Shown here: positions 24,412-33,793 of the stretch, piece after piece
Position numbering within the stretch: position 1 is the stretch's first letter
Layout of the letters: each line of letters begins with the position of its first letter
NCBI GenBank assembly: GCA_022711765.1
Contig: JAKLEB010000002.1
Location: 1,184,620 to 1,248,619 of the forward strand
DNA: 64,000 bases
Source of the DNA: Candidatus Krumholzibacteriota bacterium
GTDB lineage: Bacteria; Krumholzibacteriota; Krumholzibacteriia; LZORAL124-64-63
Reading direction: 5' to 3'
The notes under the pieces: model-generated
The model's database searches: none
What the model was told of the DNA's origin: nothing
Seen by the model: the letters and a program-made list of their open reading frames with translations, nothing else
Made by a program: the position numbers and the translations under genes

Positions 24412-26166
24412 ATGGCCTGGGTCCTCGGGATCATCGTCCTGCTCTTCTACGCCGTCGGCCTGCCCGCGGCCTTGATTCTCATCTGGAACCTGCGGCGCCG
24501 AGTGCGCGCGCTCGAGGGCCGGCCGCCGGTCGGCGAGGCCGGGCCGGGCGCGACCATCGGCGCGGCGGCGACGCCGATGCCGGCGCCGGCGCACCTGGCC
24601 CCAGGCCCGGCGCCGCGGCCTCGCGCGGCGATGCCGGGGCTCGAGGTCCTGATCGGCGGCCGCTGGCTCACCTGGGTCGGCATCCTCGCCATCTTCTTCG
24701 GCACCGCGTTCTTCGTGGCGATGGACCTGCGCGGCAGTGCGCTGTCCGGCGTCTTCCAGGTGCTGGTCGGGCTGGCGGTCGCCCTCCTCTTCGTGGTCGC
24801 CGGGCGCTGGCTGATGCCGCGGCGCGAACGCATGCTCGGCCTCGGCCTGCTCGGCGGCGGCATCGCGCTGCTCTACCTGGTGGCGTACGGCGCCTACGGA
24901 TTCCACCGGCTCGTGGCGGGCGCCACGGTCTACCTGTTTCTCGTCGTGGTCGCGGTGATCGGTTCCCTGCTCGCGCTGCGGCGGACGTCCGCGACCATCG
25001 CGGGCCTCACGCTCGCCGGCGCGCTGCTCGCGCCCCTGCTGCTCTCGCCGCCGGGCGACCCGGCCGCTGCGCTCTTCCCCTACCTCGTCGCGGTCAACTT
25101 CGGCGCGGTGCTCGTCGGCCGGCGCGCGGGCTGGGCCGGCCTGCCGCTCGCGGCGTTCGCGGGCAGCGCGATCCTGCTCGCGGTCTGGGCGGAGAAGTTC
25201 TATGGGCTCGACCGCCGCCTGGCGACCCTCGCGGTCACGACGATCCTCTGGCTGTTGCACGCCGTGAGACCGCTGCTCGGCGCGGCCTCCTGGGGATTCT
25301 GGAGCGCCGCGCGCGGCGCCGTCGTGCTCGTGAATGGCCTGCTGTTCACCCTCGTCGTCTGGTGGCTCCTCGCTCCCGACCTCACCCACCTGCGCGGACT
25401 CGCGCTCGCCGTCCTCGCGCTCGCGTACGTCGGCGGCGCGCGGCTCGGCGAGCGCCGGCTGGCGCCGGGTCCCGGCCTCACGTTCACGCGCGTGGCGGGG
25501 ATCGCCATCGCCGCGCTCGCCATCCCCGCGCAGCTCGACCACGCCTGGGTGACCTTCGGCTGGACCGCGCTCGCTGCGGCGCTGCTGTGGACCGACCTGC
25601 GAGGTGGCGGCCTCCCGTACCGGCTCATGGGCGCCGGCGTGCTCGCGATCGCCGTGATCAAGTCGGCGCTCGTCGATCCCGCGGATGCCGCGACGGAGCT
25701 CGACCGGTGGGACCTCGCGACCAGCGGCGCCTTCGTCGCGGGAATCGCGCTGACCGCGCTGATTGGCTGCCTCAGCGCGCTGTACCGGCGCCGCGGATCG
25801 CGCGCGTTCGGGACCGCGCTGCTCGTCGCCGCAGTTCTGCTGCTCCTCGAGAAGATCACGGTGGAGATCGTGCTCGCCTACGCCGCGCGGACGGCCGCGC
25901 TGCGGGTCGACCTCGAGCCCGCCGCGCTGCTGACCGTGACTTTGGCCTGGGCGATCTACATCCTGGCCGTGATGGCGGGGGGGTTCGCGCTGCGACTGCG
26001 CGTGCTGCGGATCCTCGCGATCGTGCTCGTCGTCCTGCTCGTGGCGAAGGTCTTCGTGCTCGACTGGCGGGCCCTGTCGGGCGGCTATCGCGTCGCGGCC
26101 TTCGGCGGCGCCGGCGTCGTGCTGCTCGCGATCTCGGTGCTCTACCAGAGGAGGCGGCCGGAGTGA
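24412..26166 (+). CDS. DUF2339 multi-spanning membrane protein
   Basis: 584 residues, almost wholly hydrophobic, with about eighteen predicted helices. An N-terminal helix is followed by a short Arg/Ala/Pro-rich cytoplasmic linker, then GGRWLTWVGILAIFFGTAFF, which is the hallmark entry (WLxxxGxxxLxxGxxFF) of DUF2339. Later matches are LGLGLLGGGIALLYLVAYGAYGF and the C-terminal VAKVFVLDWRALSGGYRV. It overlaps the next gene by 4 bases in a GTGA junction. The function of the family is not known; it is always found as an integral membrane protein and often next to DUF3999. Confidence 0.92.
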   Translation: MAWVLGIIVLLFYAVGLPAALILIWNLRRRVRALEGRPPVGEAGPGATIGAAATPMPAPAHLAPGPAPRPRAAMPGLEVLIGGRWLTWVGILAIFFGTAFFVAMDLRGSALSGVFQVLVGLAVALLFVVAGRWLMPRRERMLGLGLLGGGIALLYLVAYGAYGFHRLVAGATVYLFLVVVAVIGSLLALRRTSATIAGLTLAGALLAPLLLSPPGDPAAALFPYLVAVNFGAVLVGRRAGWAGLPLAAFAGSAILLAVWAEKFYGLDRRLATLAVTTILWLLHAVRPLLGAASWGFWSAARGAVVLVNGLLFTLVVWWLLAPDLTHLRGLALAVLALAYVGGARLGERRLAPGPGLTFTRVAGIAIAALAIPAQLDHAWVTFGWTALAAALLWTDLRGGGLPYRLMGAGVLAIAVIKSALVDPADAATELDRWDLATSGAFVAGIALTALIGCLSALYRRRGSRAFGTALLVAAVLLLLEKITVEIVLAYAARTAALRVDLEPAALLTVTLAWAIYILAVMAGGFALRLRVLRILAIVLVVLLVAKVFVLDWRALSGGYRVAAFGGAGVVLLAISVLYQRRRPE

Positions 26167-27335
26167 CGATGAAGCTGGTGACGCTCCTCGCCATCCTGGC
26201 GAGCCTCGTCGCGGACGCGCGGTCCGCCGTGCCGGACGCCGTGCGGCAGCTGCCGTGGCGACGCGAGGTCATCCTGCCCGCGGCCGCGGCCGCCGAGGCG
26301 TGGTGCCTGGTCGAGCTGGACTCGCTGCTCTCGGCCGTGACCGCGGGCGACCTGGCCCGGCTGCGGCTCGTGGACGATGCCGGCGAGCCGATCCCGGCGG
26401 TCGTGCTCGCCGCGCGCTGGCCCGAGCTGCACGCCGTGGCGTTGCCGCTCGACACGCTCGCCTGGCGACAGGTCGCCGACGAACCGCGGACCTTCACCGC
26501 GACGGTCGCGCTGCCGCCCGGCCGCTACCTGCGCGCGTCGTGGCGCGGCGATGGCGTGGCCGACGTTTCCGCGAACGCCGAGGTCGCCCCCACCTGGCAG
26601 TGGGGCGAGATCGACCGCGCGACGCCGAGCGTGACCTGGGTCGCGCCCGGCGACAGTCTCCGCCTGACCGTCACGACCTCGCGCAGCGCGCCGCCTGCGC
26701 TGAGCCTGGACCGCCTCACGTTGCGACAGGACCGGCTTCGCCGCGTCCCGTTCGTCGCGCGCGACGGCGTCTTCCGAGGGACCGACTTCGAGCAGGTCGT
26801 CGATCTGCCGGCGGGGCCGCACCCGGTGGTCGCGGTGACCCTGGCGTATCGGGCCGAGGCGCAGGAGGTCCCGGCGCACGTCGACGTGCGGACCCCGGAC
26901 GGCCGCTGGGAGCGCCTCGACGCGACCGCTCGCGAGGGCGTCCTCGAGGCAACCGGCGACCTCTTGCCGGCGCAGAAGTTGCGTCTCGGCGCCGCGGCGG
27001 CCGATCCGCCGAATCCGCCGTTCACGGTGACCGGGGTCGAGGTCCTGCCGCCGGCGTTCGCCTTCGCCGCGGACGTGCGCCGTCCCGTCTGGCTGGTCTA
27101 CGGAGAGCACCCGGTGCCCGCGCCGCCGGGACTGCCTCGCGACCGCCTCGAGCGCGTCGCCGAGCTGAGCCCGGTTGGCCTGGGCGCTCCCGAGCCGAAC
27201 CCCTGGTTCACGGAGCGCTTCCTCGGCTCGACGTGGCTGCGGCGCCGGCCGCTGGCCGTGACCGCGGCGATGGTCGTGGTGCTCGGCGCCGTCGCCTGGC
27301 TGGTGCTGCCCGACCGGCGGTCCGGCGTAGCGTGA
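26163..27335 (+). CDS. DUF3999-like exported protein with C-terminal membrane anchor
   Basis: 390 residues. GTG 26163 overlaps the DUF2339 stop and has GAGGAGG 6-9 bases upstream; an ATG two codons later is an alternative. There is a short signal peptide, then a large extracytoplasmic region of beta-strands (RLRLVDDAGEPIPAVV, SLRLTVTTSRSAPPAL, HVDVRTPDGRWERLD), and near the end one TM helix (PLAVTAAMVVVLGAVAWLVL). This layout and the position directly after DUF2339 are those of DUF3999. Most of the protein should face the periplasm. The pair likely forms a complex; the function is unknown. Confidence 0.75.
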   Translation: MTMKLVTLLAILASLVADARSAVPDAVRQLPWRREVILPAAAAAEAWCLVELDSLLSAVTAGDLARLRLVDDAGEPIPAVVLAARWPELHAVALPLDTLAWRQVADEPRTFTATVALPPGRYLRASWRGDGVADVSANAEVAPTWQWGEIDRATPSVTWVAPGDSLRLTVTTSRSAPPALSLDRLTLRQDRLRRVPFVARDGVFRGTDFEQVVDLPAGPHPVVAVTLAYRAEAQEVPAHVDVRTPDGRWERLDATAREGVLEATGDLLPAQKLRLGAAAADPPNPPFTVTGVEVLPPAFAFAADVRRPVWLVYGEHPVPAPPGLPRDRLERVAELSPVGLGAPEPNPWFTERFLGSTWLRRRPLAVTAAMVVVLGAVAWLVLPDRRSGVA

Positions 27336-27341
27336 GGGACC

Positions 27342-28730
27342 ATGCACGCAGTCGCTGATCGACCGGTCAACCGCGGCATCCTCCTGGCCGTCATCCTGAT
27401 CTCGTCCTTCTTCAATCCCTTCATGGGATCGGCGGTCAACATCGCCTTGCCCTCGATCGGCAAGGACCTGGCGATGACCGCGGTGGCCATGAGCTGGATC
27501 CCCATGGGCTTCCTGCTGCTCGCGGCCGTCATGCTGGTGCCGTTCGGCAAGCTCGCGGACATCGTGGGGCGCCGCAAGATGCTCCTCTGGGGCAACGTCG
27601 GCTTCGCCGGCGCCACGCTCCTCTGCGGCTTCGCGACGTCGTCCGCACTGCTCATCGGCGCACGCTGTCTCCAGGGCGCCGGTAGCGCCATGATCCTGAG
27701 CTCGGGCATGGCCATCGTCATCTCCGCGTTTCCGGCGGAGAAGCGCGGCGCCATCATCGGCTTGAACACCACCGCGGTCTACGTGGGCCTGTCGGCCGCG
27801 CCGCTTCTGGGCGGTCTGCTCACCCAGAGCCTGGGCTGGCAAAGCCTCTTCTTCATCAACGCCGCCGTGGGCCTGCTGGTCGTCGCGGGAATCGCGTGGG
27901 GCGTCCGGGCCGAGTGGGCCGAGGCCAGGGACGACCGGTTCGACGTCACGGGTTCGCTGGTCTACATCGCGAGCATGTCGATGCTGATGTACGGCTTCTC
28001 GCAGCTGCCCGGCCGACTCGCCGTGGTTCTGACCCTGGCCGGGAGCGCCGGCCTCGTCTATTTCGTCGCGCTGGAGCTTCGCTCGGCGGTGCCGGTGCTC
28101 GACATGAAGCTCTTCCGTGACAACCGGATCTTCGCGTATTCCAACCTGGCCGCGCTCATCAATTACGCCGCCACCTTCGGGATCACCTTTCTCCTCAGCC
28201 TCTACCTGCAGAGCGTCAAGGGGCTGAGCCCGCGCGACGCCGGGATGATCATGCTCACCCAGCCGGCGACGATGGCCGTCGTCGCCGCGATCTCGGGACG
28301 GCTGTCGGACCGCATCGAACCGCGGATCCTCTCGTCGCTGGGCATGGCGGTCATCGTCGCCGGCCTCGTGCTGCTCGCGTTCCTGTCCACGACCACGCGC
28401 GAGCCGTACGTGGTCGTGACGTTGCTGATCCTCGGCTTCGGATTCGGGTTGTTCTCATCGCCCAACACCAACGCGGTGATGAGTTCCGTCGAGCAACGCT
28501 TCCTGGGAACCGCCTCGGCGACCCTGGGCACCATGCGACTCACGGGTCAGATGTTCAGCATGGCGATCGCCGCCATGGTCATCCACATCTTCATCGGCGA
28601 CGCCGCGATCGCCGCGGCGAACATCGCGAGCTTCATGCACAGCGTGCGGGTCACCTTCACCGTGTTCGCCGCGCTCTGCCTCCTGGGAGTCTTCGCCTCG
28701 CTCGCGAGGGGAGGGCGGTCGGCGGCGTGA
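27342..28730 (+). CDS. DHA2-type MFS drug/proton antiporter
   Basis: 462 residues with twelve to fourteen helices. Typical MFS motifs are present: motif A GKLADIVGRRKM near residue 67, RCLQGAGSAMILSSGMAIV (motif B, R and GxG), and GLNTTAVYVGLSAAPLLGGLL (motif C, antiporter). The DHA2 pattern LPSIGKDL follows the first helix. ATG 27342 is 6 bases after the DUF3999 gene. No TetR or MarR regulator is next to it. Export of a hydrophobic compound is expected, with proton entry; the substrate is unknown. Confidence 0.92.
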   Translation: MHAVADRPVNRGILLAVILISSFFNPFMGSAVNIALPSIGKDLAMTAVAMSWIPMGFLLLAAVMLVPFGKLADIVGRRKMLLWGNVGFAGATLLCGFATSSALLIGARCLQGAGSAMILSSGMAIVISAFPAEKRGAIIGLNTTAVYVGLSAAPLLGGLLTQSLGWQSLFFINAAVGLLVVAGIAWGVRAEWAEARDDRFDVTGSLVYIASMSMLMYGFSQLPGRLAVVLTLAGSAGLVYFVALELRSAVPVLDMKLFRDNRIFAYSNLAALINYAATFGITFLLSLYLQSVKGLSPRDAGMIMLTQPATMAVVAAISGRLSDRIEPRILSSLGMAVIVAGLVLLAFLSTTTREPYVVVTLLILGFGFGLFSSPNTNAVMSSVEQRFLGTASATLGTMRLTGQMFSMAIAAMVIHIFIGDAAIAAANIASFMHSVRVTFTVFAALCLLGVFASLARGGRSAA

Positions 28731-28778
28731 CTCCCGGCGCCGCTCGCCGCGCGGCTCGCTCGCGGCGGGTGCGGTGGG

Positions 28779-28807
28779 TTGACAGTGCCGTCCGCGCCAG
28801 CGACAAT
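28779..28807 (+). promoter_or_regulatory. Predicted sigma-70 promoter for the HD-domain gene
   Basis: A full-consensus -35 TTGACA (28779-28784), a 17-base spacer and GACAAT (28802-28807), 45 bases before the GTG start. Confidence 0.6.
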
Positions 28808-28852
28808 CGAAGCCCGAGTGGGGGGATCGCGCGGGGAGAGGAGGCGTTCCTG

Positions 28853-29998
28853 GTGAAGCCGGTCATCTCGTCGCAGGAATACCTGAGCCTCTCCGCTCTC
28901 GTCAACTACCAGCTCTCGGCCGATCCGGTCAGCTGGCGGGCCGTGCTCGCGCTGATCGCTCCGACCTTGCGGCGGCGCCAGGAAGAGGACCTGCTCCTCG
29001 ACGCGCTCGACTACCTCGGCAAGGCGTACGGCCAGACGAAACGTCGCCTGGGACCGGTGGCCGTCCTGCACCCGATTCGCGCTGCGGCGCTCGTCGAACT
29101 CGCGTGCGGTCGCGCCCCGCTCCTCGATCTGCTGACCACCTTGATGCACGACAAGAACGAGGACCTCGTCGAGGCGAAGTTCCGCGGGGACGTGTGGAAG
29201 GACCTGGAGCGGCATTACGCGCGGTTGCTCGCGGCCCTCGACGAGAGCGACCGCTGGTACCTGAACGAACGCATCGAGGTCCTCACCCGGCGCGCCGACG
29301 AGACCTACCATCATTACCTCGGGCGCGTGCTCGACCGCGCGGCGGTGACGCCCGAGATCGTGCGCGTGAAGCTCGCCGATCGCCTGGACAACACGCTCGA
29401 CATGCGGGTCGACATCGCGAACGAGACCGCGCAGATCAACTGCTTCCAGATGATCTTCAACATCCTCTACTCCGGCACCTGCGCAAGCCTCGCGCAAGCG
29501 GTGCCCCACCGGACTCCGGGCCAGATGAATGGCGCCAAACGCCTCTTCCAGCTCTTCAAGAACGCTGTCTTCCTGTCCCTGCTGCGCCAGCGGCACCTGG
29601 ACGCGATGGACGAGGCGACGGATCGGCTGTTCCACTCCGTGGCCGAGGCGAGCCTCAACGAGTCGCAGCGCACTCTGGTCCACCTGTTCATGTACCACGT
29701 GCGCGATGTCAAGGAGCAGCGCGAGCTGCTGCTCGACGTCATGCGCTACAGCGAGTCCGGAGCCATCCATCGCCTGACCTCACCCGGCGGGATGCACCGC
29801 CTCGACGGGCTGTTCACCGCGCGCTTCGATCTCAAGAGCAAGGCCGAGCTCGACGCGGCGCTCGCGGCCCTCTATGCCGACAAGGCGCTGATGGTCGAGG
29901 TGGCGACCGCGTTCGCGGCGGTCTTCTCGAGCTTCCTTGCCGATCCCGCGTTCCTGATCCGCGGCATCGACGCGGATGGATTGCGGCCGCAGGTTTGA
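28853..29998 (+). CDS. SpoT-hydrolase-like HD domain protein
   Basis: 381 residues. The start is GTG 28853, chosen from GGAGAGGAGG 9 bases upstream and from the promoter at 28779-28807. The middle carries the HD pattern in the order seen in RelA/SpoT hydrolases: HPIRAAALV, then LMHDKNED (HD and ED), then VKLADRLDNTLDMR. The synthetase, TGS and ACT domains are absent. The remaining 200 residues are helical. A (p)ppGpp or other nucleotide hydrolase is plausible; because no substrate-specific residues can be checked by eye, only the HD fold and metal ligands are certain. Confidence 0.8.
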   Translation: MKPVISSQEYLSLSALVNYQLSADPVSWRAVLALIAPTLRRRQEEDLLLDALDYLGKAYGQTKRRLGPVAVLHPIRAAALVELACGRAPLLDLLTTLMHDKNEDLVEAKFRGDVWKDLERHYARLLAALDESDRWYLNERIEVLTRRADETYHHYLGRVLDRAAVTPEIVRVKLADRLDNTLDMRVDIANETAQINCFQMIFNILYSGTCASLAQAVPHRTPGQMNGAKRLFQLFKNAVFLSLLRQRHLDAMDEATDRLFHSVAEASLNESQRTLVHLFMYHVRDVKEQRELLLDVMRYSESGAIHRLTSPGGMHRLDGLFTARFDLKSKAELDAALAALYADKALMVEVATAFAAVFSSFLADPAFLIRGIDADGLRPQV

Positions 29999-30100
29999 CG
30001 CGTCGCGGAAGTGGTCTATGGTGGGAACCGGCCCTGTGGTATCATGTCGCCGTCTCACTGGCGACGTCATTCGTGGTCTCGAATAGCCAGGAGGGCCGCC

Positions 30101-31426
30101 ATGGTCCGGCGATCGACACGGCTGATCGGGCTGATCCTCGTGGTCGTGTCCATCGTGGGCGCGGGCTGCGGCGACAACCTCGGGCTGACCCCGCCCGCCG
30201 GAAACGTCGGGACCGTCGTGCTCGATCCGTCTCCCGACTCCATCCAGGCGCCGTGGCTGCTTGTCGGCCCGGATCTCTTCAGCGAGAGCGGCGCCGGCGA
30301 TCACACGCTGGACGGCCTCTCGCCGGGCGAATACACGGTCACCTGGGGCGCCGTCGACGGCTATGCCACGCCGGCCAGCCAGTCCCAGGCCCTGATCGCG
30401 GGCTCGGCGCTGACGTTCACCGCGCAGTACGACGTCGAGCCGCATACGATCACGATCGATCCGGAACCGGACTCCATCGACGCGCCGTGGCAACTCGCCG
30501 GCCCGGCCGGATTCGATCTGGCTGGTCGCGGCAACGCGACGCTGCCCGACCGGGACGCCGGCGACTACACGCTGACTTGGGGGGACGTGCCCGGCTGGGC
30601 CACGCCGGATCCGGGCACCGTGACGCAGACCCTGGCGGAGGACGGCACCCTGACGTTCCACGGAGTCTACATCGCGCGGCTCGAGTTCGTGTACGTGCCC
30701 CCCGGGTCGTTCGTGATGGGCAGCCCTCCGGGCGAGCCCGAGCGCGGCGACGACGAGGTCGCCCACGACGTGACGCTGACCCGCGGCTTTTGGATCTCGA
30801 TGTACGAGGTGTCGGAGGAGCTCTGGTCCTCGATGATGGGTGGCGGTTCGACGCAATCCCGGTTGCCGGCGACGAACGTGACCTGGGAGCAGGCGCTCGA
30901 ATTCTGCAACCTGCTCTCGGTCCAGCAGGGTCTGGTCCCGGCGTATCGGATGGTGGACGAGACGTGGACGTGGGACCAGGCCGCCAACGGCTTCCGGCTG
31001 CCGACCGAGGCGGAATGGGAATTCGCGTGCCGCGCCGGCAGTGACGCGGCGCTCGCGAACGGGCAGCTCACGAGCGCGGATTGCGAGCCGGTGGATGCGA
31101 ATCTCGACGCGATGGGCTGGTACTGCGGCAACTCCGAGGTCGGCGCCGCGTACGTTCGGCACACCGTGGGCCAGAAGCAGGCGAACGCGTGGGGCCTGTA
31201 CGACATGCATGGCAACGTCTGTGAATGGTGCTGGGACTGGTACGGCGGCTATTCGCCCGGCGCCGTGACGGATCCGGTCGGACCAGAGACCGGGTACTAC
31301 CGGGTGATTCGCGGGGGGGACTTCTCGAGCCCGGCCCGCGACTGCCGCTCGGCCCACCGGTTCCCGTATTACGTCGCCTGGCCGATCCGCAGCATCGGGC
31401 TGCGCCTCGTGAGGTCGGTCGGCTGA
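30101..31426 (+). CDS. Lipoprotein with two PEGA-like repeats and FGE-sulfatase domain
   Basis: 441 residues. ATG 30101 follows AGGAGGG by 6 bases. The signal ends in the lipobox VGAGC (Cys near residue 23). Two tandem units of about 78 residues follow, each opening with VLDPSPDSIQAPW or TIDPEPDSIDAPW and containing a GxYTxTWG core; they are PEGA/Ig-like. The C-terminal ~220 residues are a formylglycine-generating-enzyme-like (SUMF1/C-type lectin fold) domain: PPGSFVMGSPPGEPERGDDE, YEVSEELW, NVTWEQALEFCN, RLPTEAEWEFACRAG, GLYDMHGNVCEWCWDWYG and a final GLRLVRS. No sulfatase is encoded nearby, so sulfatase activation is not implied. Confidence 0.9.
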   Translation: MVRRSTRLIGLILVVVSIVGAGCGDNLGLTPPAGNVGTVVLDPSPDSIQAPWLLVGPDLFSESGAGDHTLDGLSPGEYTVTWGAVDGYATPASQSQALIAGSALTFTAQYDVEPHTITIDPEPDSIDAPWQLAGPAGFDLAGRGNATLPDRDAGDYTLTWGDVPGWATPDPGTVTQTLAEDGTLTFHGVYIARLEFVYVPPGSFVMGSPPGEPERGDDEVAHDVTLTRGFWISMYEVSEELWSSMMGGGSTQSRLPATNVTWEQALEFCNLLSVQQGLVPAYRMVDETWTWDQAANGFRLPTEAEWEFACRAGSDAALANGQLTSADCEPVDANLDAMGWYCGNSEVGAAYVRHTVGQKQANAWGLYDMHGNVCEWCWDWYGGYSPGAVTDPVGPETGYYRVIRGGDFSSPARDCRSAHRFPYYVAWPIRSIGLRLVRSVG

Positions 31427-31461
31427 GGGACCCGGCGCGGGCCGCGCGCCGGCCGGCCGGC

Positions 31462-33078
31462 TTACTCCAGCAACAACCCCCGGATGCTCTGGAGCCGGTT
31501 CCCCGCCCGGACCTGCATCAGGTAGGCGCCGCTGGGCGCCGACGCGCCGGCATCGTCGCGTCCATCCCAGGCCAGGGACGTCCAGCCGACGCTCTCCGCC
31601 CGGTCGCGGAGGCGGCGCACGAGCCTGCCCGCCACGTCGTAGACGTCCACCGCGATCGGCCCGGGCACGGCGACGTAGAAGCGCGCAGTCGTCCGGGGAT
31701 TGAAGGGATTGGGGTAGAGGCTCAGCCCGAGGTCCTGCGGCGGCGTGAAGCCGTCGCCGGCGGCGAGGATGTCGGTGGGCGTGACGTCGAGCGTGAAGTC
31801 GTAGCGCTGCACGTCATGCGTGCCGGCCGCACGGTAGACGAGCAGCCAGTAGTCGCCCGCTGCGGGCAAGGGGAAGTCGACGACCGTCTCGTTCAGGCCG
31901 AGCCCGGTGTCGTTGACGTCGATCAGGATGTCGGCGCCGTTCAAGCCGCCGAGCACGCGGAACGCGAGGTCGATGACCTCGTCCGTCTGGACCATGACTC
32001 CGTCGAGGAGGTAGCGGCCGCCCACCGGATCGATCGTCACGTCGAGCTCGGCGGGGCCGCTGGTCGAGAACCGGAAGTAGTCGAAATCGACGGACGTCGT
32101 CAACGATACGGGCCACTCGGGGCTGTAGCTGCCGCTCAACGTGCCCAGGTCCGTGGCGGCGGCGGCGTTGTTGTTCAGCTCGAAGGCGTCTCCGTAGAAC
32201 CGCATGCCGCCGCGGATGTCGTCGTCCTGGGGGCCGTCGAAGCCGGTGCAGATGTAGGCTTCCATGAGCTTCTGGCAGTTCTCCGGAACGACATGGTTCA
32301 GCCCGATCCCGTGCCCGTGCTCGTGCCGGCAGATGTTCCGCATGAAGACGAAGTTCCCGGTCGCGGCGCTCCAGTACTCGGAGGTGTCCAGGACCATGTC
32401 GCCGACGTTGGGGAAGAAATTGTAGGCCAGCGTCCCGTTCGTACCGTCGATGTTGTGCGCGCCGATGCGGACGTCGCCGCGCGAGCCGAGGACGCCCCCG
32501 GCGCTGGGGAAGTCCGCGCCGTCGTCCGCGACCTCCTGGTAACTGACTCCGATATGCTTACCCCAGTCGTTGAACATCCCGGCGAACATCGCCTTCCAGA
32601 CGGCCTCGCTGCCGAAGTGACCGTTCAGCTCGGCGTAGAGCCGGCTCGTCGAACCGGCTTCGCCGGCGCCGCCGGGAATGTACACGCCGTCGTCGAGGAA
32701 GCTGTAGGTGAGGGTGATCGGACTGTTGCCGCCCGTCGTGCCGTTCACGGCCGTGTTGGTCCAGCGCGCATTCAGCGAGTACTTGTCGCCGCTCCAGGTG
32801 GGCAGTCTGCGGAGGATCTCCTCGACCTGCTCAGGCGGCGTATCGGGATGGATGCACAGGGCGAGTGCGTCGGTGACGACGCAGTATTGAGCCGAGTCCT
32901 CCCCGAAGATCCTCGCAGCGTCGCGGGCGACGGCCTGCCCGACGACGCTCGCCATCGCCATGGTGGCGGGATCGCTGGCGGGCTGATCCGATCCACCGGT
33001 CGCAAGGGGGGACGCGACCAGCAGGCAGAGGAACGCCAGGCTGGCGGGACGCGCAGCGCGTTTCGGACTCGTTCGCAT
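31462..33078 (-). CDS. Secreted metzincin-type metalloprotease with FlgD-Ig C-terminal domain
   Basis: 538 residues. ATG 33078 starts a signal peptide (Arg/Lys-rich, then LAFLCLLVAS). The zinc motif HEHGHGIGLNH (H252, E253, H256, H262) fits HExxHxxGxxH of the matrixin/metzincin clan. After the protease domain there is a PPC-like beta-sandwich (DFDYFRFSTSGPAELDVTI ... GDYWLLVYR), and the last ~80 residues form a FlgD-type Ig domain with SLYPNPFNPRT, ending SGAYLMQVRAG. Such tails are common on secreted proteins of FCB-related phyla and are often taken as sorting or anchoring modules. It is probably extracellular. The substrate is unknown. Confidence 0.9.
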   Translation of the reverse strand: MRTSPKRAARPASLAFLCLLVASPLATGGSDQPASDPATMAMASVVGQAVARDAARIFGEDSAQYCVVTDALALCIHPDTPPEQVEEILRRLPTWSGDKYSLNARWTNTAVNGTTGGNSPITLTYSFLDDGVYIPGGAGEAGSTSRLYAELNGHFGSEAVWKAMFAGMFNDWGKHIGVSYQEVADDGADFPSAGGVLGSRGDVRIGAHNIDGTNGTLAYNFFPNVGDMVLDTSEYWSAATGNFVFMRNICRHEHGHGIGLNHVVPENCQKLMEAYICTGFDGPQDDDIRGGMRFYGDAFELNNNAAAATDLGTLSGSYSPEWPVSLTTSVDFDYFRFSTSGPAELDVTIDPVGGRYLLDGVMVQTDEVIDLAFRVLGGLNGADILIDVNDTGLGLNETVVDFPLPAAGDYWLLVYRAAGTHDVQRYDFTLDVTPTDILAAGDGFTPPQDLGLSLYPNPFNPRTTARFYVAVPGPIAVDVYDVAGRLVRRLRDRAESVGWTSLAWDGRDDAGASAPSGAYLMQVRAGNRLQSIRGLLLE

Positions 33079-33320
33079 GATGGGTCTCCGGGTTTGCAGA
33101 CGACGCCGAGGGCGGAATGTAACCTCGATTATCTCACAGATCCTCGCCGGGAAGAAGCGTTGTTCTGAGATATGCCAGAAATCTCCCGGGGCGGCCGCGC
33201 CGGAACTGATCGCCCGCAATCAGCGTGGCGAGGCGCCGAGTCGCCGGGGGCGCTCTCGCCTGCCCACGCCTAAATTACGCGGCAGGCTCGATTCACCCGA
33301 CTTGGGCGAAAGGACCGGCC

Positions 33321-33791
33321 ATGGCCACCAATCCCGTTCCCCAGAACTACGAGGGAGTGACTCCCTACCTCATCCTAGAGAATGCCGCAGCGGCTATCGA
33401 TTTCTACAAGAACGCCTTCGGCGCCAGGGAGGTGATGCGGATCGCAGGACCGGGCGGGACCGTCGGCCATGCCGAATTGAAGATCGGCGGCGGCATCGTC
33501 ATGCTGGCCGAGGCTTGCGCCCAGGACGGCTGGAAGGGACCGCAGTCGCTCGGCGGCAGCCCGGTATCCCTGCTGATCTACGTCGCTGACGTCGACGCCA
33601 CGTGCCAGCGCGCGGTCGACCATGGCGCCCGGATCGTCCGGCCCGTGCAGGACCAGTTCTACGGCGACCGCTCCGGCACGCTGACCGATCCGTTCGGCCA
33701 CGTCTGGACCGTGGCGACCCACATCGAGGACGTCAGCCCCGAGGAGATCAAGGCGCGCATGGACAAGTTCATGGAGGGGCACGCGGGGTGA
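33321..33791 (+). CDS. VOC-family (PhnB-like) protein
   Basis: 156 residues. ATG 33321 has AAGGACC upstream. The paired beta-alpha-beta-beta-beta layout is clear: TPYLILENAAAAIDFYKNAFGA opens the first half, and VADVDATCQRAVDHGARIV and the GDRSGTLTDPFGHVWTVATH end the second. This is the PhnB/DUF1428-like subfamily of glyoxalase/bleomycin-resistance proteins. Metal-ligand residues (H, E, H) are partly present (GHAEL, FGHVW). No substrate can be assigned. It is convergent with the next gene across an 18-bp hairpin. Confidence 0.9.
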   Translation: MATNPVPQNYEGVTPYLILENAAAAIDFYKNAFGAREVMRIAGPGGTVGHAELKIGGGIVMLAEACAQDGWKGPQSLGGSPVSLLIYVADVDATCQRAVDHGARIVRPVQDQFYGDRSGTLTDPFGHVWTVATHIEDVSPEEIKARMDKFMEGHAG

Positions 33792-33793
33792 TC

